From WHSM01 sp050701635 (GTDB lineage: Bacteria > Actinomycetota > Actinomycetes > Mycobacteriales > Micromonosporaceae), in assembly GCA_050701635.1 (NCBI GenBank), contig JBOGDF010000076.1:1-17598 (forward strand): DNA of 17,598 bases. The letters are read 5' to 3'. This document shows, piece after piece, positions 7,368 to 14,546 of this stretch. Positions within the stretch are counted from its first letter, which is position 1. The number at the start of each line of letters is the position of its first letter. A model generated the notes under the pieces. It was given only the letters and a program-made list of their open reading frames with translations. It made no database searches and had not been told where the DNA came from. The position numbers and the translations under genes are program-made.

Positions 7368-7416
7368 GCCTCCGAGGGATCCGCCGGCCACGGAATACCG
7401 CACGATTGTGCAGGAT

Positions 7417-7471
7417 GCGCGCAAGGCCCGCGGGCCCTCCCGGAGCGCGCAAGGCCCGCGGGCCTCCCGGA
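7417..7471. repeat. Two tandem copies of a 28/27-bp palindromic element
   Basis: The copies run 7417-7444 and 7445-7471 and differ by one C. Each contains a palindrome: ggcccgcgggcc at 7425-7436 and the 14-bp aggcccgcgggcct at 7452-7465. The element lies just downstream of the phosphofructokinase stop and upstream of the next gene. It could end transcription as tandem hairpins (there is no U-tract) or be a small dispersed REP-like repeat. Confidence 0.75.
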
Positions 7472-7486
7472 GGCTGCCGGCGAGCG

Positions 7487-8512
7487 TCAGCCGAAGAAGA
7501 CTTCCGCTTCCTGATACCGCTCCAGCGGTACGGTCTTCAGCTCCTTGGTGGCTTCCTCCAGCGGCACCCGGACGATGTCTGTGCCGCGCAGCGCGACCAT
7601 CTTGCCCCAGTCCCGATCGTGGGCGGCGTCGATCGCGTGCAGCCCGAAGCGGGTCGCCAGCACCCGGTCGAACGCGGTCGGCGTACCGCCCCGCTGGACG
7701 TGGCCGAGCACCACCGCGCGGGCCTCCTTGCCGGTCTGCTGCTCGATCTGGTCAGCCAGCCACTGGCCGATCCCACCCAGCCGTACGTGCCCGAAAGCAT
7801 CGAGCTGCTCGTCCTTGGTGACCATGCCGCCCTCGGTCGGGACGGCGCCCTCGGCGACCACCACGATCGGCGAGTAGCGGGTCTTGAAGCGCTGCTCCAC
7901 GTAGTCGCAGACCTTGCCCAGGTCGAACGGCAGCTCCGGCACCAGGATCACGTTGGCGCCGCCGGCCAGCCCGGAGTGCAGCGCGATCCAGCCGGCGTGC
8001 CGCCCCATCACCTCGACCACGACCGTACGGTGGTGCGATTCAGCGGTGGTGTGCAGCCGGTCGATCGCCTCCATCGCGATGTTGACCGCGGTGTCGAAGC
8101 CGAACGTGTAGTCGGTGGCGCCCAGGTCGTTGTCGATGGTCTTCGGTACGCCGACCACCGGGATCCCCTCGTCGGTGAGCCGCTTCGCCACCCCGAGGGT
8201 GTCTTCGCCGCCGATCGCGACCAGCGCCTCGACCCCCAGCTCATCGACGTTGCGCCGGAGCGCGTCGATACCGCCGTCGATCTTGTACGGGTTGGTACGC
8301 GACGATCCGAGCACGGTGCCGCCGCGGGGCAGGATGCCGCGTACCTGCTCGATGCCGAGCGGCCGGGTCTCGCCCTCCACCGGGCCGCGCCACCCGTCGC
8401 GGAAGCCGACGAACTCGTGACCGTACTCGGTGGTGCCCTTGCGCACCACGGCCCGTATCACCGCGTTCAGCCCCGGGCAGTCGCCGCCGCCGGTGAGTAC
8501 GCCAATCCGCAT
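7487..8512 (-). CDS. pfp: 6-phosphofructokinase, predicted pyrophosphate-dependent
   Basis: The enzyme has 341 residues and phosphorylates fructose 6-phosphate. Two residues that set the phosphoryl donor are visible. GGEDTLG gives Asp104, and VPKTIDND gives Lys124. ATP-dependent PfkA of E. coli has Gly at both (GGDGS, PGTIDND). Asp104 with Lys124 is the signature of PPi-dependent enzymes such as that of Amycolatopsis methanolica, so reversible PPi use is predicted. Other family motifs are TGGGDCPGLNAVIR (7-20), GSSRTNP (69-75), EVMGRHAGWIAL (167-178) and LGHVQRGGTPTAFDR (269-283). The start is ATG at 8512 with GGAGG 9 nt upstream; the open frame continues upstream but without family sequence. 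If the enzyme proves ATP-dependent the symbol should be pfkA. Confidence 0.93.
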   Translation of the reverse strand: MRIGVLTGGGDCPGLNAVIRAVVRKGTTEYGHEFVGFRDGWRGPVEGETRPLGIEQVRGILPRGGTVLGSSRTNPYKIDGGIDALRRNVDELGVEALVAIGGEDTLGVAKRLTDEGIPVVGVPKTIDNDLGATDYTFGFDTAVNIAMEAIDRLHTTAESHHRTVVVEVMGRHAGWIALHSGLAGGANVILVPELPFDLGKVCDYVEQRFKTRYSPIVVVAEGAVPTEGGMVTKDEQLDAFGHVRLGGIGQWLADQIEQQTGKEARAVVLGHVQRGGTPTAFDRVLATRFGLHAIDAAHDRDWGKMVALRGTDIVRVPLEEATKELKTVPLERYQEAEVFFG

Positions 8513-8534
8513 CTCGTCATACCTCCGCGAGGAA

Positions 8535-8554
8535 CCGGCCGTACGTGCGGCCGG
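8535..8554. promoter_or_regulatory. Hairpin in the 5' leader of the phosphofructokinase gene
   Basis: CCGGCCG-tacgtg-CGGCCGG forms a 7-bp GC stem with a 6-nt loop, 23 nt before the ATG and just upstream of the ribosome-binding site. It could affect translation or mRNA stability. No known riboswitch is recognised. Confidence 0.4.
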
Positions 8555-8611
8555 GCTGTCGTCGTGGGGTGTCGATCTGACCGTCGGCGCCGTTGCCGGC
8601 CCCCGCACGCG

Positions 8612-8637
8612 ACCTTAGTCGGCTACCCGCGAGTAGC
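8612..8637 (-). promoter_or_regulatory. Candidate phosphofructokinase promoter with near-palindrome
   Basis: On the minus strand TAAGGT (8617-8612) fits a TANNNT -10 box about 100 bp before the ATG. Immediately upstream, 8622-8637 is the imperfect palindrome gctacccgcgagtagc (14 of 16 positions symmetric), placed in the spacer like an operator. No good -35 box is seen, and the call is tentative. Confidence 0.3.
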
Positions 8638-8671
8638 ACTTGTCGCGCGCTGGCGTCCCCGGTGGCGGCCG

Positions 8672-9190
8672 TCACGCGACGCCGGGACCGCTGCGCCCCG
8701 GCGGCATCGCGCGCCACCGGGCCAGGTTGTGACGGGCGTCGGCGAGCGCGTCGTGCTGGTCGTCGCCGGCGTCCGGAAGCGGTGGCTGGCCGACGTCCTC
8801 CCAGCGCTGCCGCAGGTCCTTGGTGAACCGCGGGATCGCCCGGGGCAGCGCCGTCATCGGGCCCCACAGCTGGCACAGCGCCACGTGGTCGTACCCGGCG
8901 AACCAGGCCCACAGCTCCAGCCGGTCCGCCTTCTTCTCGCGCAGCGGGGTGACCAGGAACTCGTACAGGTCTTCCCGGATCCGCTCCCGGCTGCGCCATG
9001 CGGGGTCGGCGGGCGAGGGCAGTTTGTCCAGCACGTTGCGGCGTACCCAGCGGATCGCCTTGGAATCGTCGAACTCGGTGGAGATCGCGTAGAACTCCCG
9101 GCCGTGCTCGTCCACGACTCCGATCGACACCAGATCGATCGTGGTGCCGTCCTCGATGAACTCGCAGTCGTAGAAGTAGCGGTAGGGCAT
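8672..9190 (-). CDS. RNase AS-like DEDDh 3'-5' exoribonuclease
   Basis: The protein has 172 residues and resembles M. tuberculosis Rv2179c, a DnaQ-fold exoribonuclease that prefers poly(A) (RNase AS). Catalytic residues of the DEDDh class are all visible: Asp8 and Glu10 in YDCEF, Asp101 in GYDHVAL, and His146 and Asp151 in HDALADARHN. The conserved N-terminus MPYRYFYDCEFIEDG and the WAWFAGYDHVALCQLWG segment (94-110) are typical. The start is ATG with GAGGA 7 nt upstream. The C-terminal tail after about residue 160 is short, Pro/Gly-rich and variable. In M. tuberculosis the gene is next to aroG; here it is about 4.7 kb away on the same strand. A role in RNA decay or 3' end trimming is expected. 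Confidence 0.92.
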   Translation of the reverse strand: MPYRYFYDCEFIEDGTTIDLVSIGVVDEHGREFYAISTEFDDSKAIRWVRRNVLDKLPSPADPAWRSRERIREDLYEFLVTPLREKKADRLELWAWFAGYDHVALCQLWGPMTALPRAIPRFTKDLRQRWEDVGQPPLPDAGDDQHDALADARHNLARWRAMPPGRSGPGVA

Positions 9191-9205
9191 CCCCGAATCC
9201 TCGCG

Positions 9206-9275
9206 GAAAGGGTCCCGCGCCGTACGCCCGCTCCCCCTTTCGGAGGTTCGGTACGCGATTTCTCAGGCCTACTGT
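9206..9275. promoter_or_regulatory. Divergent promoter region between RNase AS-like and DUF1028 genes
   Basis: This 92-bp gap serves two divergent genes. TACTGT (9270-9275) ends 7 nt before the ATG of the plus-strand gene, which has no Shine-Dalgarno sequence, so that mRNA is probably leaderless. A dyad gaaaggg (9206-9212) / ccctttc (9235-9241) lies in the middle and could bind a shared regulator. Confidence 0.4.
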
Positions 9276-9282
9276 CCCGGAT

Positions 9283-10131
9283 ATGACCTTCTCCATCGTG
9301 GCCCGCTCCGCCGACGCCAAGCAGTACGGCGTCGCCGTGGCCAGCAAGTTCCTCGCCGCCGGTTCCGCGGTGCCGGCGGTGGAAGCGGAGGTCGGCGCGC
9401 TCGCCACCCAGGCGTACGCCAACCTGACGTACCGGCAGACCGGCCTGGCCATGCTGCGGGCCGGGATCACCCCGGCCGACGTGGTGGCGGGGCTGATCGC
9501 CGCGGACCCGGACCGCGGCCACCGCCAGCTCGGTGCGGTGGGCGCCAGCGGGGACGGCGCCACGTACAGCGGGGAGGAGTGCCACGACTGGGCCGGTGGG
9601 CTCACCGGCGACGGGTACGCGATCCAGGGCAACATCCTGACCGGTCCCGAGGTGGTGGACGCGATGCGGCGCGCCTGGCTCGACGCCGACCCGGAGACCG
9701 GGTTCGCCGAGCGGCTGCTGGCGGCGCTGGCGGCGGGCGACGCGGCCGGTGGCGACCGGCGCGGCCGGCAGAGCGCGGCGCTGCTGGTGGCCGAGAAGGG
9801 CGGAGGGTACGGCGGTTTCTCCGACATCTCGATCGACCTGCGGGTCGACGACGACCCCGCCCCGCTGGTCCGGATGCGCCACATGCTGTCGCTGCACCGG
9901 TTGTACTTCACCGAGCCGGACCCGGACGCCGCGCTGCCGCTGACCGACGCGCTCGCCACCGAGGTACGCAAGCGCCTGGCCGCCGCCGGCTACTCCGGCC
10001 CGGACACTCCCGACGGGCTCGAGGCCGCGCTGAGCGAATGGGCGGGGGTGGAGAACTTTGAAGAGCGGCTGATTCCAGGCAGGATCGACCCCGACGTACT
10101 CGACGTGCTTCGGGAGGCGACAGCCGAATGA
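9283..10131 (+). CDS. DUF1028 family protein, putative Ntn-hydrolase fold
   Basis: The protein has 282 residues and opens with the DUF1028 hallmark MTFSIVARS, followed by GVAVASKFLAAGSAVP, VGALATQAYANLTY and GLAMLRAG. DUF1028 proteins are thought to have the N-terminal-nucleophile hydrolase fold. Met removal would expose Thr2, a legitimate Ntn nucleophile, but no activity is established as far as I know. Residues 1-190 hold the family core (NILTG, RQSAALLVAEKGGGYGG, ISIDLRVDDD). The remaining C-terminus (about 215-282) may be a separate small domain. The mRNA is probably leaderless. The stop overlaps the glycerol kinase start in an ATGA, so the two are translationally coupled. A link to glycerol metabolism is suggested only by this context. 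Confidence 0.88.
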   Translation: MTFSIVARSADAKQYGVAVASKFLAAGSAVPAVEAEVGALATQAYANLTYRQTGLAMLRAGITPADVVAGLIAADPDRGHRQLGAVGASGDGATYSGEECHDWAGGLTGDGYAIQGNILTGPEVVDAMRRAWLDADPETGFAERLLAALAAGDAAGGDRRGRQSAALLVAEKGGGYGGFSDISIDLRVDDDPAPLVRMRHMLSLHRLYFTEPDPDAALPLTDALATEVRKRLAAAGYSGPDTPDGLEAALSEWAGVENFEERLIPGRIDPDVLDVLREATAE

Positions 10132-11615
10132 CTGTGCTCGCCATCGACGCCGGCACCACCGGCGTGACCGGGTTGGTGGTGACCGCCGATGGCGCGATCG
10201 CCGCGCGCGGCTACCAGGAGTTTCCGCAGCACTTTCCGCAACCCGGGTGGGTCGAGCACGAGCCGGAGGAGATCTGGGTGGCCACCCTGGCCGCCTGCCG
10301 GCAGGCGCTGATGAACGCCGAGACCGCCGGCGTCGATGCCCCGAGGGCGGTCGGCATCACCAACCAGCGCGAGACCGTCGTGGTGTGGGACGCCGCCACG
10401 CTCCGGGCGCCACGCCGCGCGATCGTGTGGCAGGACCGGCGTACCTCCGGGCTGTGCGCGGAGCTGGAGCAGGCCGGGCACGGCGCGCGGGTCACCGAGC
10501 TCACCGGGCTGCGGTTGGACCCCTATTTCTCCGGTACGAAGCTCGGCTGGCTGACCCGCCACGACGCGGCGACCGCCGCCGGGCTGCGCGACGGCGTACT
10601 GGTGTGGGGCACGGTCGACTCGTACCTGATCGCCCGGCTCACCCGCGGCGCCCGCCATGTCACCGACCCCTCCAACGCCAGCCGCACCCTGCTGTACGAC
10701 ACCTTCTCGGGCACCTGGTCGCCGGAGCTGGCCGAGCTGCTCGGCGCGCCGGGCAAGCCGCCGGAGGTGGTGCCGTCGTCCGGAGTGGTGGGCGAGACCG
10801 AGCCCAGCGAGTTCCTCGGGCTGCGGCTGCCGATCGCCGGGATCGCCGGTGACCAGCAGGCCGCGCTGTTCGGGCAGGCCTGCTTCGGCGAGGGCAAGAC
10901 CAAGTGCACGTACGGCACCGGCTCGTTCATCCTCACCAACACCGGCGCCACGCCGGTACGCTCCGACGCCGGCCTGCTCACCACGGTCGCCTGGGATCTC
11001 GGCGACGGCCTGCGGTACGCCCTGGAAGGCGCCATCTTCGTCACCGGCGCCGCGGTGCAGTGGCTGCGCGACGGGCTGGGCATCATCGGCGCGGCGGGCG
11101 AGATCGAAGGGCTGGCCGGCACCGTGCCGGACTCGGGCGGCGTGGTGTTCGTACCGGCGCTGACCGGGCTGGGCGCCCCGCACTGGGACCCGGCGGCCCG
11201 TGGCGCGATCCTCGGCATCACCCGCGGCACCACCCGCGCCCACCTGGCCCGCGCCACCCTGGAGGCGATCGCGTACGAGGTACGCGACGTGGTGGACGTG
11301 ATGGTCTCCGAGGCGGGCGTGCACCTGCCGGATCTGTCGGTGGACGGCGGCGCCAGCGCCAACGGGCTGCTCTGCCAGATCCAGGCTGACCAGCTCGGGG
11401 TACCGGTACGCCGCCCCACCGTCACCGAGACCACCGGGCTGGGCGCGGCGTTCCTGGCCGGGCTCGGCACCGGTGTGTGGTCCTCCACCGACGAGCTCGC
11501 CAGCACCTGGCAGCTCGACGCCCAGTTCGCTCCCGCCGCCGGGGTACGCGACGCCGCCGGGTACGCCGCCTGGCAGCGCGCCGTACCACGCGCCGGCGGC
11601 TGGGCCACTGACTGA
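10128..11615 (+). CDS. glpK: Glycerol kinase of a divergent clade (FGGY family)
   Basis: The 495-residue enzyme phosphorylates glycerol to sn-glycerol 3-phosphate. Counterparts of the glycerol-contacting residues of E. coli GlpK are present: Arg81-Glu82 in NQRET, Trp101 in WQDRR, Tyr133 in YFSGTKLGWL and the catalytic base Asp242 in GIAGDQQAALFGQ. TYGTGSF, TGLGAPHWDPAARG and DGGASANG are further family signatures. The N-terminal loop is unusual: AIDAGTTGVTG replaces the usual DQGTTSSR, so the conserved Arg is missing. The His that HPr phosphorylates in Firmicutes enzymes is also absent (SEFLG). The start is ATG overlapping the stop of the DUF1028 gene. No glpF or glpD is adjacent. A strong hairpin follows, so it ends the operon. 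Confidence 0.95.
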   Translation: MTVLAIDAGTTGVTGLVVTADGAIAARGYQEFPQHFPQPGWVEHEPEEIWVATLAACRQALMNAETAGVDAPRAVGITNQRETVVVWDAATLRAPRRAIVWQDRRTSGLCAELEQAGHGARVTELTGLRLDPYFSGTKLGWLTRHDAATAAGLRDGVLVWGTVDSYLIARLTRGARHVTDPSNASRTLLYDTFSGTWSPELAELLGAPGKPPEVVPSSGVVGETEPSEFLGLRLPIAGIAGDQQAALFGQACFGEGKTKCTYGTGSFILTNTGATPVRSDAGLLTTVAWDLGDGLRYALEGAIFVTGAAVQWLRDGLGIIGAAGEIEGLAGTVPDSGGVVFVPALTGLGAPHWDPAARGAILGITRGTTRAHLARATLEAIAYEVRDVVDVMVSEAGVHLPDLSVDGGASANGLLCQIQADQLGVPVRRPTVTETTGLGAAFLAGLGTGVWSSTDELASTWQLDAQFAPAAGVRDAAGYAAWQRAVPRAGGWATD

Positions 11616-11649
11616 GCTGGCACTCCGCCGATCCAGCGGCTGCGCAGAC

Positions 11650-11697
11650 GAAGGGACCCGTACCGGACGGGCGATGCCGTTCCGGTCGGGCCCCTTC
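11650..11697 (+). terminator. Large stem-loop terminator after glpK
   Basis: The arms at 11650-11670 and 11677-11697 are complementary over about 20 bp with small mismatches (gaaggg / ccccttc at the base) and a 6-nt loop, gcgatg. The structure lies 35 bp after the glpK stop. There is no U-tract, which is common for actinobacterial terminators. Confidence 0.8.
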
Positions 11698-12101
11698 TCC
11701 CCATCCCACGGCCTCAGAGGGCGGGCAGAACTCCGCGAGGCGCTCGATGCCTCTCCCCTGATGCCAGCCGCTCCGCAAGCCCCCTCGTGGCGCGGCTGCC
11801 ACCACCCTTCCAGCGCGGCGGGGCGCCGGTCTGTCGGGCAGCCGATACGGCGGCTGTACACACCCCGACACGCCGGTACGGGGCCCCGCGACGATTTCCG
11901 GCAAGCGCACCGGTACGTACCAGAGATCGGAGCGCCCGAACGTGGCATGATCTGAAGTTGCCGATCGGGAGTTGCAACCGAAGTGTCCGGTTGGTCAGAA
12001 AACGATGTCCAGTTGGCGCACAACCGTACCGAAACGTTACAGCCGGACGAGCCGGCTGACCTCGGGGACGAGGTCCTACCACTCGGGGAGGGGTGGTGGC
12101 T
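11698..12101. other. Gene-free gap between glpK terminator and the CRP-family gene
   Basis: No convincing coding sequence is seen on either strand. Long open frames exist but lack start signals and family sequence. The gap holds an imperfect stem-loop at 11826-11876 (arms CCGG..TGTCGGG..CAGCCG and their complement, with a bulge). There is a CAACCG / CGGTTG dyad at 11975-11993. Direct repeats TGTCC(G/A)GTTGG lie at 11984-11994 and 12006-12016. The A-rich stretch after 11990 is the likely promoter of the CRP-family gene. A small RNA is possible but unsupported. Confidence 0.5.
11984..12016 (+). promoter_or_regulatory. Two direct repeats, 22 bp apart, upstream of the CRP-family gene
   Basis: TGTCCGGTTGG (11984-11994) and TGTCCAGTTGG (12006-12016) match at 10 of 11 positions, and their starts are 22 bp apart, about two helical turns. 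They lie about 90-120 bp before the start of the CRP-family gene and could be tandem regulator sites, possibly autoregulatory. Confidence 0.4.
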
Positions 12102-12791
12102 GTGGATGCACGTGGAATTGACACGGGCGATCCGCTAGCCGATGTCGAGCTGTTCAGCGGGCTCGAGCCCGACGTACGGCAGCGGGTGATGGCGGCGGCG
12201 GTGCCTCGTACGTACCGCAAGCGGCAGCTGTTGTTCGTCGAGAACGACCCCGGCGAATCGCTGATCATGCTGCGGCGGGGCGCCGTGGCGGTGTTCCGTA
12301 CCGCGCCCAGCGGCGAACGGGCGATCCTCACGGTGCTGCGCTCCCCCGAGGTGCTGGGTGAGGTGTCCCTGTTGGACGGTTCGCCCCGCTCGGCGTCCGC
12401 GGAGGCGATCGAGGACTGTACGGCGCTCGCGCTGTCCCGCAGCGCGTTCCTGGAGTTGGTGCACGTCAACCCGCGGATCCTGGACGCGGTGATGCGCTCC
12501 CTGGGCGGGCTGATCCGCCGGCTCACCGAGCAGAACGCCGACCACATCTTCCTGGACCTGCCGGGCCGCGTCGCCAAGGCCCTGGTACGCCTCGCCGGCA
12601 CCAACCCCGCCTCGATGGTCACCATCGAGCTGAACCAGAGCCAGCTTGCCGAGCTGGCCGGTGGTTCCCGGCAGAGCGTCAACCAGGCGCTCAACTCGTT
12701 CGCCGGCCGCGGCTGGCTGCGTACCGAGGGGCGCCGTACGGTCGTCACCGACCTCAACGCGCTGCGCCGCCGTGCGGGGATGATCGAGTAA
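12102..12791 (+). CDS. CRP/FNR-family transcriptional regulator
   Basis: This 229-residue regulator has an N-terminal cyclic-nucleotide-binding beta-roll (about 10-125), a dimerisation helix (about 122-148) and a C-terminal winged helix (about 155-225). The phosphate-binding cassette LGEVSLLDGSPRSASA keeps Gly86-Glu87 and Arg96-Ser97, which bind cAMP in CRP, so nucleotide binding is plausible. The recognition helix reads GGSRQSVNQAL; E. coli CRP has CSRETVGRIL, so Glu181 and Arg185 are both Gln here, and a different DNA site is likely. No FNR-type cysteine cluster is present. GTG at 12102 is preferred (GGAGG 10 nt upstream), but GTG at 12096 or 12093 is possible. It is convergent with plsC, 13 bp away. 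Confidence 0.93.
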   Translation: MDARGIDTGDPLADVELFSGLEPDVRQRVMAAAVPRTYRKRQLLFVENDPGESLIMLRRGAVAVFRTAPSGERAILTVLRSPEVLGEVSLLDGSPRSASAEAIEDCTALALSRSAFLELVHVNPRILDAVMRSLGGLIRRLTEQNADHIFLDLPGRVAKALVRLAGTNPASMVTIELNQSQLAELAGGSRQSVNQALNSFAGRGWLRTEGRRTVVTDLNALRRRAGMIE

Positions 12792-12804
12792 GCGCTCCGA
12801 TCCG

Positions 12805-13527
12805 CTACGCGGCGACGCTTTCGCGGTCTTCGGCCGCGGCGCGCTCGGCCTTGGCCTGGCCGGCCTTCACCTTGGCGGCGTACTGGTCGATGTACTCGCG
12901 ACCGGACAGCTCCATCATCTCGTACATGATCTCGTCGGTCACGGATCGCTCGATGAAGCGGTCGCCGGCCATCCCGGCGTACCGGCTGAAATCAAGGGGT
13001 TTTCCGATCTTGATGTGGACCCGCATGATCCGGGGCAGCACCTTGCCGACCGGCTGGATCTCGTCGGTGTTCATCATCAGGCACGGGATCACCGGTGCGC
13101 CGGACTCCAGCGCCAGCCGGGCCACCCCGGTCTTGCCGCGGTAGAGCTTGCCGTCGGGTGACCGGGTGCCCTCCGGGTAGATCCCGAACAGCTTGCCCTC
13201 GGAGAGCACGCGCTTGGCGGTCTCCAGCGCCGCGTGTGCGGCCCTGCCCCCGGTGCGGTCCACCGGAATCGTGCCGACGCCGGAGAAGAACAACCGGTTG
13301 AACAGCCCTTTGAGGCCGCGCCCGGTGAAGTACTCCGACTTGCCGATGAACACGACTTTGCGCTTCAGCACCAGCGGCAGGAAGATCGAATCCGAGAACG
13401 ACAGGTGGTTGCTCGCCAAGATCGCGGCGCCATCGTCGGGGATGTGCTCGAGCCCTTCGACCTTCGGCCGCCAGACCAGCCTGAGCCACGGACCCAGCAC
13501 GATGAACTTCAGCACCCAGTACAGCAC
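12805..13527 (-). CDS. plsC: 1-acyl-sn-glycerol-3-phosphate acyltransferase
   Basis: The 240-residue enzyme transfers an acyl chain to lysophosphatidate to give phosphatidate at the inner membrane face. The acyltransferase motifs are intact: NHLSFSD with His41 and Asp46 (HX4D), GVGTIPVDR (83-91), YPEGTRSPDG (117-126) and VIPCLM (146-151). A hydrophobic N-terminus (MLYWVLKFIVLGPWLRLVW) anchors it, and a charged Ala/Lys-rich tail (216-240) ends it. The start is placed at GTG 13527 because GGAGG lies 6 nt upstream and the protein then begins like its relatives. The ATG at 13599 has no ribosome-binding site and would add 24 hydrophilic residues. M. tuberculosis Rv2182c, near aroG, is the likely counterpart. 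Confidence 0.93.
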   Translation of the reverse strand: MLYWVLKFIVLGPWLRLVWRPKVEGLEHIPDDGAAILASNHLSFSDSIFLPLVLKRKVVFIGKSEYFTGRGLKGLFNRLFFSGVGTIPVDRTGGRAAHAALETAKRVLSEGKLFGIYPEGTRSPDGKLYRGKTGVARLALESGAPVIPCLMMNTDEIQPVGKVLPRIMRVHIKIGKPLDFSRYAGMAGDRFIERSVTDEIMYEMMELSGREYIDQYAAKVKAGQAKAERAAAEDRESVAA

Positions 13528-13601
13528 TCGCGTCCTCCCACTGCGTTGGTCTGAGCGTACGGAGCCTTTGGTCCCGGCGACAACGGACTCTCGGATCATC
13601 T

Positions 13602-13640
13602 TTGACTCGTGTCAGGATTCACATACGTACCGGGTACGTA
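13602..13640 (+). promoter_or_regulatory. Promoter and 17-bp palindromic operator candidate
   Basis: TTGACT (13602-13607) is close to the -35 consensus, and TACGTA follows 16 nt later as a weak -10. That -10 overlaps the perfect palindrome tacgtacc-g-ggtacgta (13624-13640). The site lies between plsC (minus) and the membrane-protein gene at 13721 (plus), so one regulator could control either. GTAC words are common throughout this DNA, so chance contributes to the palindrome. Confidence 0.4.
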
Positions 13641-13720
13641 GGGACGAGGCCGCGGAGGGCGCGGCCGGAGTACTCTCCGAACCGGGCCGAGGCAGCCTAC
13701 CGACCCGTCGAGAGGTGACG

Positions 13721-14518
13721 ATGACTGACAGACCGCTCCGACGTGGTCGGCGTGACAACGGGCTGCAGGCCGCCCAGTACGCGCCCGCCACCGACGTCGA
13801 TCCCCGACTCGGCGAACACCTGCTCGAGGTGCTCGGAGTGGCCGGCATCGCCGCGTATCTGCAGCCGTCCTCGGACCTGGACCCGGTCACCCGCTCCACC
13901 TGGATGCCGGCCCGCCCCACCGACCGGCTGTACGTCGACAGCGAGCACCTGAGCGAGGCCCGGGAGTACGCGCGCCGCCTGGAGACCGGTGACTCGCTGC
14001 AGGACGAGGACGCCGAGGAGGGCGGCCAGCTCGACGACCTCGAGGTCAAGTGGCGCGAGCTGGTCACCCGGCTGGAAGCCGATCGGTCCGACGCGGCCGA
14101 GGCCGGCGCTGCCACCGAGTCCGGCGCGGCGCCCGCCGACACCACTCCGTCCAGGGAGCCGGACTTCTCGCTGCCCCGGATCCGCAACGCGCTGCCGGTC
14201 GCCGGCGCCGACGAGCCGACGCTACTGGACGCGCTCGACGCCGACCTGGGCGACGATGACGACGAGGGCTTCGTACCGCCCCCGCCGCCGCCGCTGCCGC
14301 AGCTGAGCCGGCACACCGGGATCTCGCTGGCGCTGCTGGCGGCCGGCGTACTGGTGCTGGTGTGGCCGCAGGTGCTGGCGTACATCAACATCCGCAGTAC
14401 GGAGGCGGTGCTGGTGATCGCGACGGCGCTGCTGGTGGCCGGCGGGATCGGCCTGATCCTGCGGCTGCGTCCGGCGCCCGACCCGGACTCCGACCCCGAC
14501 GACGGCGCCAAGGTCTGA
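13721..14518 (+). CDS. Two-helix membrane protein with acidic linker, unknown function
   Basis: The protein has 265 residues. A soluble N-terminal part (about 28-90, with LGEHLLEVLGVAGIAAYLQP and RLYVDSEHLSEAREYARRLE) looks like a small alpha/beta domain, perhaps of the DUF2007 type. It is followed by an acidic, low-complexity linker (92-184) and a proline run (186-193). Two transmembrane helices lie at about 200-219 and 228-247, and the tail is acidic. The DUF2007 suggestion is an inference. The start is ATG with AGAGGTG just upstream. It is divergent from plsC and convergent with the alpha/beta-hydrolase gene 28 bp away. The topology suggests an inner-membrane protein with a large cytoplasmic N-terminus. 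Confidence 0.82.
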   Translation: MTDRPLRRGRRDNGLQAAQYAPATDVDPRLGEHLLEVLGVAGIAAYLQPSSDLDPVTRSTWMPARPTDRLYVDSEHLSEAREYARRLETGDSLQDEDAEEGGQLDDLEVKWRELVTRLEADRSDAAEAGAATESGAAPADTTPSREPDFSLPRIRNALPVAGADEPTLLDALDADLGDDDDEGFVPPPPPPLPQLSRHTGISLALLAAGVLVLVWPQVLAYINIRSTEAVLVIATALLVAGGIGLILRLRPAPDPDSDPDDGAKV

Positions 14519-14546
14519 GCTCCGGCGCGCGCGGCCGGTCTCGCGG

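Noticed and set aside
7365..7424. TTG start at 7424 for the duplicated-domain protein
   Set aside because: It lies inside the palindromic repeat and has no ribosome-binding site.
11698..11955. Possible small gene or tRNA in the glpK-CRP gap
   Set aside because: Open frames lack starts with ribosome-binding sites, and no T-loop or acceptor pattern of a tRNA is seen.
13528..13599. ATG start at 13599 for plsC
   Set aside because: No ribosome-binding site precedes it; GTG at 13527 has GGAGG at 6 nt and gives the usual family N-terminus.
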